A stretch of DNA of 64,000 nt, from NCBI RefSeq assembly GCF_019375475.1, contig NZ_JAHXGQ010000011.1:124001-188000 (forward strand), in the 5' to 3' direction. Position numbers and translations under genes: made by a program. Each line of letters begins with the position of its first letter. Positions within the stretch are counted from its first letter, which is position 1. Below the pieces are notes generated by a model. It saw only the letters and a program-made list of their open reading frames with translations. It had not been told where the DNA came from and did no database searches. This DNA is from Saccharothrix obliqua. Lineage in GTDB: Bacteria > Actinomycetota > Actinomycetes > Mycobacteriales > Pseudonocardiaceae. Positions 8,328 through 17,014 of this stretch are shown piece after piece.

Positions 8328-9163
8328 CAGAGGCGTTCGAGACCCAGCGCGATCGGCTGCGCGCCGTCGCATACCGCGTGCTGGGCTCGCACGCCGACGC
8401 CGAGGACGTGGTCCAGGAAGCGTGGGTGCGCCTGGCCCGCCAGGACCAGGCGACCATCGCGAACCCGGCGGCTTGGCTGACCACCGTCGTCGGCCGCCTC
8501 AGCCTGGACCTCCTGCGCTCCCGCCAGGCCCGTTCCGAGACCGCCTGCGGACTCGTGGTGACACCCGCCGACGACCTCGCGCCGGACGAGCAGGCCGTGC
8601 TGGGTGATTCGGTCGGGCTCGCGCTGCTCGTCGTGCTCGACTCGCTGGCGCCGGGCGAGCGCCTGGCGTTCGTCCTGCACGACATGTTCGCGGTGCCGTT
8701 CCACGAGATCGGCCGGATCCTCGGCAAGTCCGCCGACGCCACCAAGATGATCGCCAGCCGCGCGCGCCGCAAGGTGCGGGCCGCGGACCGGCCGGTGGGC
8801 GGTGCCGATCGCGAGCACCGGGAGGCCGTCCGGGCGTTCCGCGCCGCCGCCCTCGGCGGTGACTTCGAAGCGCTCCTGCGCGTCCTGGACCCGGACGTGA
8901 AGCTGACCGTCGACACCGCCGGCGGCGTGGTCGTCACCCTGGGCGCCACGGCGGTCGCCTCCGGTGCCCGCATGTTCTCCGGTGAGGCCGCGCGGCACCG
9001 GCCCGTGCTGGTCGACGGCGTTCCCGGCCACATGTCCTGGCGTTCCGACGGCACCCCGCTCTCCGTCATCGCCTTCACGGTCGCCGATGGCCGGATCACC
9101 GGTATCCGGATCGTGGTCGATCCGGCCAAGCTCGCCGCGATCCGGTTGCCGGACCCGGCCTGA
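8324..9163 (+). CDS. ECF sigma factor with C-terminal SnoaL-like domain (SigJ/ECF41-like)
   Basis: A 279-residue protein. Sigma-70 region 2 spans about 1-75 (AYRVLGSHADAEDVVQEAWVRLAR), region 4 about 105-160 (LDSLAPGERLAFVLHDMFAVPFHEIGRILGKS), and a SnoaL-like NTF2-fold tail follows. In SigJ/ECF41 proteins this tail replaces a separate anti-sigma factor and modulates activity. The start GTG at 8324 overlaps the VOC gene stop; coupling suggests the VOC enzyme belongs to its regulon. No zinc-finger anti-sigma gene follows. Confidence 0.86.
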   Translation: MTEAFETQRDRLRAVAYRVLGSHADAEDVVQEAWVRLARQDQATIANPAAWLTTVVGRLSLDLLRSRQARSETACGLVVTPADDLAPDEQAVLGDSVGLALLVVLDSLAPGERLAFVLHDMFAVPFHEIGRILGKSADATKMIASRARRKVRAADRPVGGADREHREAVRAFRAAALGGDFEALLRVLDPDVKLTVDTAGGVVVTLGATAVASGARMFSGEAARHRPVLVDGVPGHMSWRSDGTPLSVIAFTVADGRITGIRIVVDPAKLAAIRLPDPA

Positions 9164-9234
9164 CGTGCCTCGACGGCGGCGAGGCGATGCCCGGGGGCTC
9201 CGACCAGCCGGCGCCGCCCGCGTCCGGTGCCGGC

Positions 9235-10242
9235 TCAGCCCAACCGCTCGGCCGGCCGCCTCTCCAACCCGGGCAGCACCTCGGCCCCGAACAGGCGAAT
9301 CGCGTCCAGCACGGCCGAATGCGGCAACCCGCCGATGTCCACCATCACGAGCTGGGCGTCCAGCCCCAGCAACGCGCCCAGCTCGTTGAGCCGCCCGGTG
9401 ACCTCCGCGGGATCCCCGCACACGGCCGCACCCTCCATCAACGCGGCCACGTCCACGTCCCCGTCACCCCGCCACGGGTCGGCGAAGTGCGCGTACGCCT
9501 CCAGGTGCGGCCGCCAGGCGGCCCGCGCACCGGCCGCCGTCGGGGCGACGAACACGTGGCTGGGCAACGCGACCCGCCCGCCCCCGCCCATCGCCTCCCG
9601 GTAGCGCTCGACCACGGCGCGGTGCGTGCTCGGGTCGCGCAGGGTGCTGGGCAGCATCAACGGCAACCCCAACTCCACCGCCAAATCCGCCGACACCGCC
9701 GAGCCGCTCCCGATCCACACCATCGGCCGCGGCTGCTGGAGGGGGCGCGGTGTGGTGGTGACGTCCACCAGCGGGCTGCGGAAGCGGCCGGACCAGCTGA
9801 CGTCGGGTTCCTCCAGCAGGCGCAGCAGCAGGCGCAGGTTCTCGTCGAACCTCGCGCGCAGGTCGTCCTGCACGCCGAACGCCAGGTCCGTCCGCTGCGA
9901 CACGCCGCGCGCCACGATCATCTCGGCCCGCCCGCCCGACAGCACGTCGAGCATGGCCAGCTCCTCGGCGACGCGCACCGGGTCGTGGTGGGCGAGCAGC
10001 GTGACGCCCGTCGACAGCCGGAGGGTCGAGGTGCGCTCGGCGATGGTCGCGAGCAGCAGCTCCGGGGCGCTGACGATGTACTTGGTGAAGTGGTGCTCGC
10101 CGATCGCCACGCCGGTGAATCCCGCCTCCTCGGCGACCACGGCCTGCTCGACGATCGCACGCAGCCGCTCGGACTCGGTGACCACTCGGCCGGACGTCGG
10201 GTCCGGCAGGTGGTCGCCCAGGATCAGCAGGTAGACGTCCAT
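9235..10242 (-). CDS. LLM-class (luciferase-like) flavin or F420-dependent monooxygenase/oxidoreductase
   Basis: A 335-residue TIM-barrel protein with GFTGVAIGEHHFTKY, STGVTLLAHHDPVRVAEELAMLDVLSGGRAEMIVARG and PMVWIGSGSA, all standard blocks of the bacterial luciferase family. The cofactor (FMN or F420) and substrate cannot be decided. The ATG at 10242 is the start; the frame stays open for another 470 bp upstream but that part is proline-rich low-complexity sequence and is not supported. It stands alone between a sigma-factor gene and a G-rich spacer. Confidence 0.82.
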   Translation of the reverse strand: MDVYLLILGDHLPDPTSGRVVTESERLRAIVEQAVVAEEAGFTGVAIGEHHFTKYIVSAPELLLATIAERTSTLRLSTGVTLLAHHDPVRVAEELAMLDVLSGGRAEMIVARGVSQRTDLAFGVQDDLRARFDENLRLLLRLLEEPDVSWSGRFRSPLVDVTTTPRPLQQPRPMVWIGSGSAVSADLAVELGLPLMLPSTLRDPSTHRAVVERYREAMGGGGRVALPSHVFVAPTAAGARAAWRPHLEAYAHFADPWRGDGDVDVAALMEGAAVCGDPAEVTGRLNELGALLGLDAQLVMVDIGGLPHSAVLDAIRLFGAEVLPGLERRPAERLG

Positions 10243-10289
10243 CGCGCAATCTTGCACCGCGGGTTTGCGGTGGGCGCTGTGAGTCCCGG

Positions 10290-10650
10290 TTCGGCTGGTC
10301 GTTGCGGTGCTGTGGCGGTGTCGGTGGGGTGGGTGCTGTGGCGGGTTGCTGCGGTGGTGCCGGCGAGGGCGTGGAGGCGTGTCCGTGTGGGGCAGGGTCG
10401 CGTGGCTGGGGGTGTCCGGTGGCCGGAGGTGCCCGGGTGCCTGGGGCCGCGCTGGGTGCGCGGTTGGCAGGGGCGGGGCCAGGTGGGCGGGTGGCAGGGG
10501 CGGGCTGGGACGGGGCAGGGTGGGGTGTGCAGGGGTCGCTGGGCTGGGGTCGTCGGGTTGAGTGGGTGTCTGGGACTGGGCGGAGGGCGGTGGGTGTGGT
10601 GGTGGGCCTGGAGCGGGCGGGGCCTGGGGTGGGCTCGCATGGTTCGCCGC
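10290..10650. repeat. G-rich, low-complexity intergenic tract
   Basis: The 10243-10894 gap has no supported gene. Within it, about 360 bp are strongly G/T-biased on the plus strand, built of imperfect repeats of GGTG, GGGTG and GCTGTGGCGG units with many runs of three to four G. Such sequence could form G-quadruplexes or be a degenerate minisatellite. The bias lies upstream of the LLM gene on its template side. Confidence 0.6.
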
Positions 10651-10894
10651 CGTGCCGCGCTCCTTGTTCACGGCAACGAAATCTGTATCTCGGAAGTGCC
10701 CGAAACGCACGACCTTCGCCCGTAAGTGTGACGCGGGGAGGTGGGGGCAGGGGGTTCTACCTGCATGTTCGGGAGTATGGGCAGAGTAGCGCGAACGGGG
10801 CTTGGGCGCTCGATTTCACATCCGGTGTAACGCTGGGAATGATGGATAAAGCGAGCACCAAGCCATGTGCACGACGGAACAAAGGGGTAGCTAC

Positions 10895-11167
10895 GTGAGT
10901 GTGACCGTGTCCGACAACGCCGCCAAGTCCCGCTTCGAGGTCTTCCTCGACGGGGAACTGGGCGGGTTCGCGGAGTACGACCTGGCGCCCGGCCGCATCA
11001 CGTTCACTCACACCGAGGTGTCGGTGGAGGGCAAGGGGCTGGGCAGCGCGTTGGTCAAGCAGGCCCTCGCGGAGGTTCGGGAGCGGGACCTCGACGTGGT
11101 TCCGCAGTGTCCCTTCGTGCGTGCCTACCTGGAGCGGCACCCGGAGGATGCCCGGGTGGTGGGCTGA
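10895..11167 (+). CDS. GNAT-like N-acetyltransferase, small YjdJ type
   Basis: A 90-residue single-domain protein with the short GCN5-like fold: FEVFLDGELGGFAEYDL, ITFTHTEVSVEGKGLGSALVKQAL (the acetyl-CoA loop) and the ending VVPQCPFVRAYLERHPE, typical of the COG2388 group. Substrate is unknown. The GTG at 10895 was chosen because AAAGGGG lies 7 nt upstream; the longer in-frame start at 10865 has no such site. Confidence 0.78.
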   Translation: MSVTVSDNAAKSRFEVFLDGELGGFAEYDLAPGRITFTHTEVSVEGKGLGSALVKQALAEVRERDLDVVPQCPFVRAYLERHPEDARVVG

Positions 11168-11243
11168 CGGAGCGCGTTGGCCGGCAGCGAGTACCGGTAG
11201 CGAGTACCGACAGAGCGACTGCGCGAGAGCGGCTGCGCGAGCG

Positions 11244-11284
11244 GCGGCGTCATGTCTGCGGCGGAGCCGCGGGCATGACGCCGC
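11244..11284. terminator. Hairpin between convergent genes (bidirectional terminator candidate)
   Basis: An 11-bp perfect stem, GCGGCGTCATG (11244-11254) with CATGACGCCGC (11274-11284), encloses a second small GC hairpin. It sits between the acetyltransferase and the receiver gene that point at each other. No U-tract is present, which is usual in actinobacteria. Confidence 0.6.
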
Positions 11285-11297
11285 GGGGGAGCGAGCG

Positions 11298-11735
11298 CTA
11301 GCGGGGGAGCTTGACCACCGTCACGAAGAAGTCGTCGATCTGGCGGACCACCTCGATGAAGCGGTCGAAGTCGACCGGTTTCGTCACGTACGCGTTGGCG
11401 TGCAGGTTGTAGCTGCGCAGGATGTCCTCCTCCGCCTCCGACGTGGTGAGCACCACCACGGGGATGGTCCGCAGGTCGGCGTCGGCCTTGACCTCGGCCA
11501 GCACCTCCCGCCCGTCCATCTTGGGGAGGTTCAGGTCGAGCAGGATCAGCCCCGGCCGGGGCGCGTCGGCGTGCCCGCCCTCGCGGCGGAGGAACTCCAG
11601 GGCCTCCACGCCGTCCCGCACCACGTGCAGCTGGTTGCGGATCTTGTGGTGCTCGAACGCCTCTTGGGTCATCAGGGCGTCGCCCGGGTCGTCCTCCACC
11701 AGCAGGACGTCGACCACGTTCAGCGAATCATTCAT
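11298..11735 (-). CDS. Single-domain response regulator (Rcp1-like)
   Basis: A 145-residue receiver with the acidic pocket ([10 protein letters not shown]), phospho-acceptor Asp in [13 protein letters not shown], Thr in VVVLTTS and Lys in [11 protein letters not shown]. The long alpha1-beta2 region ([26 protein letters not shown]) is typical of Rcp1-type partners of phytochrome-like or CHASE-type kinases. It overlaps the 3' end of the adjacent kinase gene by 8 bases, so this kinase is its likely phosphate donor. There is no output domain. Confidence 0.87.
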   Translation of the reverse strand: MNDSLNVVDVLLVEDDPGDALMTQEAFEHHKIRNQLHVVRDGVEALEFLRREGGHADAPRPGLILLDLNLPKMDGREVLAEVKADADLRTIPVVVLTTSEAEEDILRSYNLHANAYVTKPVDFDRFIEVVRQIDDFFVTVVKLPR

Positions 11736-13236
11736 CGGTGTCCTCGGTGCCTTCGTCGCCCGCCACTACCGGCAGGGTGAACTTGAAAGTGGTGCCGACG
11801 TCTTCACCCGTGTCCAACCAGATGGCCCCGCCGTGGTACTCGATTATCTTCCGGCACATCGCGAGTCCGATGCCCGTGCCCGGGTAGTCGTCCTTGTGGT
11901 GCAGGCGCTGGAAGATCACGAAGATCCGCTCAGCGTACTCGGGCTCGATGCCGATGCCGTTGTCGCTCACCGTGAACGTCCAGAACTCACCGGTCCGCTC
12001 CACCGCGACGCGCACGACCGGCGGCTCCTCGCCGTGGAACTTGAGGGCGTTCCCGATCAGGTTGCCGAACACGCCGCCGAGCAGCGACGCCTCGCCGCGC
12101 ACCGTCGGCAGGTCCGCGACCTCGACCTGCGCGCCGGTCCGCTCGATCACCTCGGAGTAGCTGTCGAGCACCTGCGCGACCGTCTCGTCCAGGTCGACGG
12201 GCACCCGCTCGCGGGTGATGCGGCCGACCCGCGAGAACGCCAGCAGGTCGTTGATCAGCACCTGCATCCGCTTCGCGCCGTCGACGGCGAACCGCAGGTA
12301 CTGCTCGCCGCGCTCGTCGAGCTGGCCGGAGTACCGCCGCTCCAGCAGCTGGCAGAAGCTCGCGACCTTCCGCAACGGCTCCTGGAGGTCGTGCGACGCG
12401 ACGTAGGCGAACTGCTCCAGCTCCGAGTTGGACCGGCGCAGGTCTTCCACGTCACGCAGGATGCGGGTGCGCATGAGGTCGACGTCCTGGCCCAGCATGA
12501 CCGTCTCCCGGGGCCCGCCGGTCTCCACGGCGTGCTCGAAATCGCCGGACGACACCTGCCGCACCTGGTCGGCGAGACCGGCCAGCGGCCGGATCAGGAT
12601 GCGGTGCAGCACGACGGCCACCCCGGCGATGATCACCACCAGCAGCACGCCCAGGCCGACCACGAGGTACAGCACCTGGTCGGCGACGGTGTCCAGCTCG
12701 GTGCGCGCGTCCGCGGCCTCGACGTCGAGCTGCTCCTTGAGCGTGCCGACGGCGCCGCGCACCTCGTCGAACAGCTCCTTGCCGCGGTTCGCGCGCACCT
12801 GGTCGGTCAACGGCCAGCCGGCGGCACGCACCGCGGCGACCACGCCCTCGGCGTACCCGGAGCGCCACTCGGCCATCAGCACCGCGATGCGGTCCAGGTC
12901 GGCGGCGAGGTCCGGGCGCACGGGCGCGATCGCGGCCCGCGCGCTCGCCACCGCCTCCCGCTCGGTGGCCTGCCCGGACCGGTAGGGCTCCAGGAAGTCG
13001 TCGTTGGCGGTGAGCGCGAAACCCCGGACGCCGGTCTCCTGGTCGATCAGGGCGGTGTCCAGCGACAGCACGATGCGGCGGCCGGGGCCGACCTGGTCCA
13101 GCAGCCGGACCCGCGCGTCGGTGAGGCCGTTCAGCGCCACGGCGAGCGCGCCGATGGCGCTCGCGCACACCAGGATCAGGATGGCGACGGCGGCGACCAG
13201 CAGCCTGCTCGCGGGCCATCGCGTGCGGTAGTCCAT
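11728..13236 (-). CDS. CHASE3-type sensor histidine kinase
   Basis: A 502-residue membrane kinase. TM1 is at about 10-35, the extracytoplasmic helical region with [13 protein letters not shown] (CHASE3-like) at 36-185, and TM2 at about 188-210. HAMP follows, then the phospho-His in [11 protein letters not shown] (His282), and an HATPase domain ending [23 protein letters not shown]. The ligand sensed is unknown. Its start abuts the stop of the phosphatase gene (13236/13237) and its end overlaps the receiver gene, making a three-gene unit. Confidence 0.88.
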   Translation of the reverse strand: MDYRTRWPASRLLVAAVAILILVCASAIGALAVALNGLTDARVRLLDQVGPGRRIVLSLDTALIDQETGVRGFALTANDDFLEPYRSGQATEREAVASARAAIAPVRPDLAADLDRIAVLMAEWRSGYAEGVVAAVRAAGWPLTDQVRANRGKELFDEVRGAVGTLKEQLDVEAADARTELDTVADQVLYLVVGLGVLLVVIIAGVAVVLHRILIRPLAGLADQVRQVSSGDFEHAVETGGPRETVMLGQDVDLMRTRILRDVEDLRRSNSELEQFAYVASHDLQEPLRKVASFCQLLERRYSGQLDERGEQYLRFAVDGAKRMQVLINDLLAFSRVGRITRERVPVDLDETVAQVLDSYSEVIERTGAQVEVADLPTVRGEASLLGGVFGNLIGNALKFHGEEPPVVRVAVERTGEFWTFTVSDNGIGIEPEYAERIFVIFQRLHHKDDYPGTGIGLAMCRKIIEYHGGAIWLDTGEDVGTTFKFTLPVVAGDEGTEDTDE

Positions 13237-14430
13237 TCAGCCCTCGTCCGAGATGAGCAGCACGGCCATGTCGTCGTCCAGTTCGCCGCCGTTGAGGTCC
13301 TTGACCCGGGCGATGAGGTCGTCCAGCAGCACGTCCGGCGCGTCGGGCCAGTCCGGGCGGATCCGCGCGACCTGCTTGATCAGCTCGATCAGCCGCTCCG
13401 ACCCGAGCCGCTCGGTGTCGCCCCGCACGCGGCCCTCGACCAGTCCGTCGGTGTACATCAGCAGCGACCAGCCGGGTGGCAGCGGCACGTCCAGGCCGCT
13501 CCACGTGCTGTCCGGCAGCACGCCCAGCGGCAGGCCCGCGCGGTCCCGGGGCAGCTCCACGACGCGGTCGTCGACCAGCAGCATCGGCTCGGGGTGCCCG
13601 GCCAGGTAGACGCGTGCCCAGCGGCGGTCCGGCGACACGGTCACCATGCACGCGGTGGTGAACAGGCCCGGCTGGTGCCGCTCGTGCTCCAGGATCTCGT
13701 GCAGGGTGCGCAGCACCCGCGACGGCTCCTGGTCGGCCAGCACGAGCGCCCGCCACGCGATGCGCAGGAACACGCCGAGGGCCGCTTCGTCCGGGCCGTG
13801 CCCGCACACGTCGCCCACGATGGCCTGGAGCGTGCCGTCCGGGGTGCGCACGACGTCGAAGAAGTCGCCGCCGAGCAGCATCCGGCTGCCGCCGGGCCGG
13901 TAGCGGAACTCCAGGCCCAGCCCCTCGCCCCGGCTCAGGATCGGCGAGGGCAGCAGGCCGCGTTCCAGGCGGGTCTTCTCGGCGGCCAGGAGTTGTTCGT
14001 CACGCAGCTGGCGCTGGGTCTCCTCGGCGTGCTTGCGGCCGACCGCGTAGCGGATGCCGCGCAGCAGCGCCGAACCGTCCACCTGCCCTTTGACCAGGAA
14101 GTCCTCCGCGCCGGCGGCCACCGCGCGCTCGCCCTGGCGCTCGTCGTCGAGTCCGGTGAGGACGATGATCGCGGCGCGCGAGTCGAGCGCGAGCAGCCTG
14201 GTCAGCCCGTCCAGCCCGGTGGTGTCGGGCAGGCCGAGGTCCAGCAGCACGCAGTCCACTTTCGCCGCGAGGGGCACCGCCTCGCGCAGCGTTCGGGCGC
14301 GGCGCAGCGCGAAATCCGCGCCCACCTCCTCCAGCAGCGCTTCGACCAGCACCGCGTCACCCTCGTCGTCCTCGACGAGGAGCACGGTGATGCGGCTCTC
14401 CGCCGCACTCGGTCCGCTGAACCCGGTCAC
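13237..14430 (-). CDS. Response regulator with SpoIIE/PP2C phosphatase output
   Basis: A 397-residue protein. The N-terminal receiver (about 14-135) has VLLVEDDEGD, the phospho-acceptor region VLLDLGLPD (Asp64) and a Lys in FLVKGQ. A short coiled linker (140-175) joins a PP2C-type SpoIIE domain (180-397) with metal-binding GGDFFDV, GDVCGHGPDEAA and the final LDDDMAVLLI. This is the RsbU/RssB-like class, which dephosphorylates anti-anti-sigma or similar proteins when its receiver is phosphorylated. GTG at 14430 begins just before the receiver fold; the longer frame upstream is not supported. Confidence 0.87.
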   Translation of the reverse strand: MTGFSGPSAAESRITVLLVEDDEGDAVLVEALLEEVGADFALRRARTLREAVPLAAKVDCVLLDLGLPDTTGLDGLTRLLALDSRAAIIVLTGLDDERQGERAVAAGAEDFLVKGQVDGSALLRGIRYAVGRKHAEETQRQLRDEQLLAAEKTRLERGLLPSPILSRGEGLGLEFRYRPGGSRMLLGGDFFDVVRTPDGTLQAIVGDVCGHGPDEAALGVFLRIAWRALVLADQEPSRVLRTLHEILEHERHQPGLFTTACMVTVSPDRRWARVYLAGHPEPMLLVDDRVVELPRDRAGLPLGVLPDSTWSGLDVPLPPGWSLLMYTDGLVEGRVRGDTERLGSERLIELIKQVARIRPDWPDAPDVLLDDLIARVKDLNGGELDDDMAVLLISDEG

Positions 14431-14505
14431 GGGAGGGACCCTAGCCGAACGGAGATCACGCCTCGGCGTGCCGGTTCGGCGGGTCGGGGCGTGCGATGGC
14501 GCCCG

Positions 14506-15240
14506 ATGCCCGAAGATCACGCCGTGGGTTTCACGCGGATGGTGGTGTTGACCGGGCGGTTGCCGAGGCGCGGCCGGGGTTTCTGGTACTCGGTGGCGAT
14601 CGACGTGCTGTGGCCGCTGGTGGTCCTGTTCGTCCGGCTGCGGATGTCGGGCGAGGCGAACATCCCCAAGCGGGGCAAGGTGCTGCTGGCGTCGAACCAC
14701 CTGTCGTTCGCCGACCCGGTGACGCTGACGGCGTTCACCCTGGCCGCGGGCCGGGTGCCCCGGTACTTCGCGAAGGCGAGCCTGTGGCGGGCACCGGTGG
14801 TGGGCTGGGTGATGGCGTCCGGCCGGCACATCCCGGTGGACCGGGGGTCGGTGCGTGCCGGGCGGTCGCTGGACGCGGCCCGCACGTCGTTGGACGACGG
14901 CGAGTGCGTCATCGTCTACCCGGAGGGGACGTTCAGCAACGACCCGGACGGCTGGCCGATGCGCGGCAAGAACGGCGTGGCGCGGTTGGCGCTGGCGACG
15001 CGGACGCCGGTGGTGCCGGTGGCGCAGTGGGGCACGCGTCGGCTGCTGCCGCCCGGCCGGTTCGTGCCGCGGCCGTGGACGAAGGTGCACGTGGTGGCGG
15101 GCGCGCCGGTCGACCTGTCGGACCTGTACGGGCTGGAGCCGACCAAACCGGTGCTGGACGAGGCGACCGCCCGCATCATGGCGGCCGTCACCACCCTGCT
15201 GGTCGGTGTCCGCGAACTCCCACATCCTGGGAGCCGGTGA
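14506..15240 (+). CDS. 1-acyl-sn-glycerol-3-phosphate acyltransferase family (PlsC)
   Basis: A 244-residue acyltransferase with the N-x-L-S-F-A-D variant of the HX4D motif (ASNHLSFADPVTL, His and Asp 5 apart), the substrate-binding block YPEGTFSNDP, and VPVAQWGTRRLLPP. A hydrophobic helix near residues 28-45 anchors it to the membrane. It should transfer acyl chains to lysophosphatidate or a related lipid. ATG at 14506 was used; a GTG at 14491 is possible. Confidence 0.86.
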   Translation: MPEDHAVGFTRMVVLTGRLPRRGRGFWYSVAIDVLWPLVVLFVRLRMSGEANIPKRGKVLLASNHLSFADPVTLTAFTLAAGRVPRYFAKASLWRAPVVGWVMASGRHIPVDRGSVRAGRSLDAARTSLDDGECVIVYPEGTFSNDPDGWPMRGKNGVARLALATRTPVVPVAQWGTRRLLPPGRFVPRPWTKVHVVAGAPVDLSDLYGLEPTKPVLDEATARIMAAVTTLLVGVRELPHPGSR

Positions 15241-15304
15241 CGCTTTGCGTTGGGGTCGCTAGCGTTTTGCACCTCCTGATCTCCCGCATCGTGGAGCGTG
15301 AGCG

Positions 15305-15421
15305 ATGAGCGAGGAACCGGCGCGCAAGGGGCCCGACGAGGACTGGCTGGCGGTGGTGGTCGGCCTGGCGTTGTTCGCGCTGGCGCTGGCCGGTGTGCTC
15401 ACCCCGGGTCTGGTGCCGTGA
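15305..15421 (+). CDS. Tiny membrane protein coupled to YeiH-type transporter
   Basis: A 38-residue frame starting ATG (GGAG about 8 nt upstream), with a charged, Pro-containing N-terminus (MSEEPARKGPDEDW) followed by one hydrophobic helix, LAVVVGLALFALALAGVL. Its TGA overlaps the ATG of the transporter by one base (TGATG), the classic sign of translational coupling. Longer UPF0324 proteins in other bacteria begin with a similar DW-plus-hydrophobic-helix segment, so this may be the detached first helix of the transporter. That is recalled from the family, not tested. Confidence 0.62.
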   Translation: MSEEPARKGPDEDWLAVVVGLALFALALAGVLTPGLVP

Positions 15422-16494
15422 TGACGACGTCGGCGAGGACCGGGCGGTCGGTGGCCAACGCCGCCGCGGGCGTGCTGGTGGTGGTCGTCCTGGCGTGGGT
15501 GGCGCGGTACCTGTCGAAGTGGGTGCCCGACGCCACCGGGGGCACGGCCCTGGCGGGGATCGGCGCGTCGGTGGAGTTCCCGATCTACGCGATCGCGCTG
15601 GGCCTGCTGGGCAACGCGGTGCTGACCGCGACCGGCGTGCGGGAGCGGCTGTCCGGCGGGTTCCGCACCGAGTTCTTCATCAAGACGGGCCTGGTGCTGC
15701 TCGGCGCGTCGATCAACCTCGGCGTGATCGTGTCCGCGGCCGGGCCCGCCGTCGTGCAGTCGGTGGTGCTGATCAGCCTGGTGTTCGGGTTCTCGTGGTG
15801 GCTGGGCGGGCGGCTCGGCCTGGACGACAAGCTGCGTGCGCTGCTGTCGGCGGCGGTGGCGATCTGCGGCGTGAGCGCGGCCATCGCGGCGGCGGGCGCG
15901 GTGCAGGCCAAGCGGGAGCAGCTCGCGTACAGCGCGAGCCTGGTCATCGCGTTCGCCCTGCCGTCGATCTTCGTGCTGCCGGTCGCCGCGACCGCGCTCG
16001 GGCTGGACGCGCGGGTCACCGGCGCGTGGCTCGGCGGGAACATAGACACGACCGCGGCCGTCACGGCGGCGGGCGCGCTCGCGGGCGAGGAATCCCTCCA
16101 GATCGCCACCATCGTCAAGGTCACGCAGAACGCGCTGCTCGGCGTGGTGGCGGTGGCGCTGACCGCGTACTTCGCGCTGAAGGTCGAGCGCAGGCCGGTC
16201 GGGGTGTCGGCGGGGCGGCAGCTGTGGCAGCGGTTCCCTAAGTTCGTGCTCGGCTTCCTCGTCACGTCCATCGCGGCCACCGCGTACCTGGCGTGGGTGC
16301 CGTCCGGCAAGGCCGCCATCGGTGTGGTCAACGACCTGCGCACGTGGTTCCTGATCCTGGCGTTCGTCAGCATCGGCCTGGAGTTCCGGGTGGGCGCGCT
16401 GAAGCAGGCCGGGTGGCGGCCGGTGGGCGTGTTCGCCGCGTCGACCGGGGTGAACGTGGTGGCCGCGCTAGGGCTCGCGGTCCTGCTCTTCTGA
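15421..16494 (+). CDS. YeiH/UPF0324 family putative sulfate exporter
   Basis: A 357-residue polytopic membrane protein with about ten hydrophobic helices and the family signatures EFFIKTGLVLLGASINL, AVAICGVSAAIAAAGAV, WLGGNIDTTAAVTAAGAL and IVKVTQNALLG. Members are proposed to export sulfate or related anions, with weak experimental support. The start is fused to the upstream tiny gene by a one-base overlap. The 3' end overlaps the convergent YkvA gene by 27 bp. Confidence 0.86.
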   Translation: MTTSARTGRSVANAAAGVLVVVVLAWVARYLSKWVPDATGGTALAGIGASVEFPIYAIALGLLGNAVLTATGVRERLSGGFRTEFFIKTGLVLLGASINLGVIVSAAGPAVVQSVVLISLVFGFSWWLGGRLGLDDKLRALLSAAVAICGVSAAIAAAGAVQAKREQLAYSASLVIAFALPSIFVLPVAATALGLDARVTGAWLGGNIDTTAAVTAAGALAGEESLQIATIVKVTQNALLGVVAVALTAYFALKVERRPVGVSAGRQLWQRFPKFVLGFLVTSIAATAYLAWVPSGKAAIGVVNDLRTWFLILAFVSIGLEFRVGALKQAGWRPVGVFAASTGVNVVAALGLAVLLF

Positions 16495-16944
16495 GCGGAC
16501 CTCGTCGGGCCGCTTCGAGCGCTCCCAGCCCAGGTACTGGCCCGCGGCGGTGGAGAGGCTGGTGAGCAACCACACCGCGACGCCCGCGTCGTCGGTGATG
16601 CCGACCACGGGCAGCAGCTCCGGCAGCAGGTCGATCGGGGACACCAGGTAGACCAGGGCGAGACCCCACTGGGCCAGCCGCGACGTCGGCAGCCCGTACG
16701 CCTTGCGGTGCCGCAGCAACCGGGGCACGGCCTTCACGCGGTCGAGGACCGAGCCCACCGGCTCGGGCTCGCCGCGGGCGACCCGCCTGCGCCTGCGCCG
16801 CCCGAGGCCGAGGACGACCGACGCGGCGGCGAGCACCAGCAGCGCGACGCCGACCGCGACCGGTGGCAGGCCGAGCACGTCGGCATCGCGCCAGACCAGG
16901 GTGGACACCCCGATCGCGGCGAGCATGATGCCGAAGAAGATCAC
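16468..16944 (-). CDS. YkvA/DUF1232 membrane protein
   Basis: A 158-residue protein. Two N-terminal membrane helices (about 2-18 and 28-46) and a basic linker (GRRRRRRVARGE) precede the DUF1232 core ALVYLVSPIDLLPELLPVVGITDDAGV. The role of this family is unknown. It is convergent with the transporter (27-bp overlap). Confidence 0.8.
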   Translation of the reverse strand: MIFFGIMLAAIGVSTLVWRDADVLGLPPVAVGVALLVLAAASVVLGLGRRRRRRVARGEPEPVGSVLDRVKAVPRLLRHRKAYGLPTSRLAQWGLALVYLVSPIDLLPELLPVVGITDDAGVAVWLLTSLSTAAGQYLGWERSKRPDEVRSEEQDREP

Positions 16945-17014
16945 CGCACCATGGTATCGACTCCGGGCGGTCCGGCACGGTGCGATCGCGGCCCGGCAGG
17001 TGTCGCGGGCGGCG

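Noticed and set aside
10243-10710. Proline-rich N-terminal extension of the LLM protein
   Set aside because: The frame is open only because the G-rich tract lacks stops; the composition is low complexity and the family start is the ATG at 10242.
11422-14505. Very long plus-strand frame leading into the acyltransferase
   Set aside because: It is antisense to three well-supported genes (receiver, kinase, phosphatase) and has only Arg/Ser/His-rich shadow sequence before the acyltransferase start.
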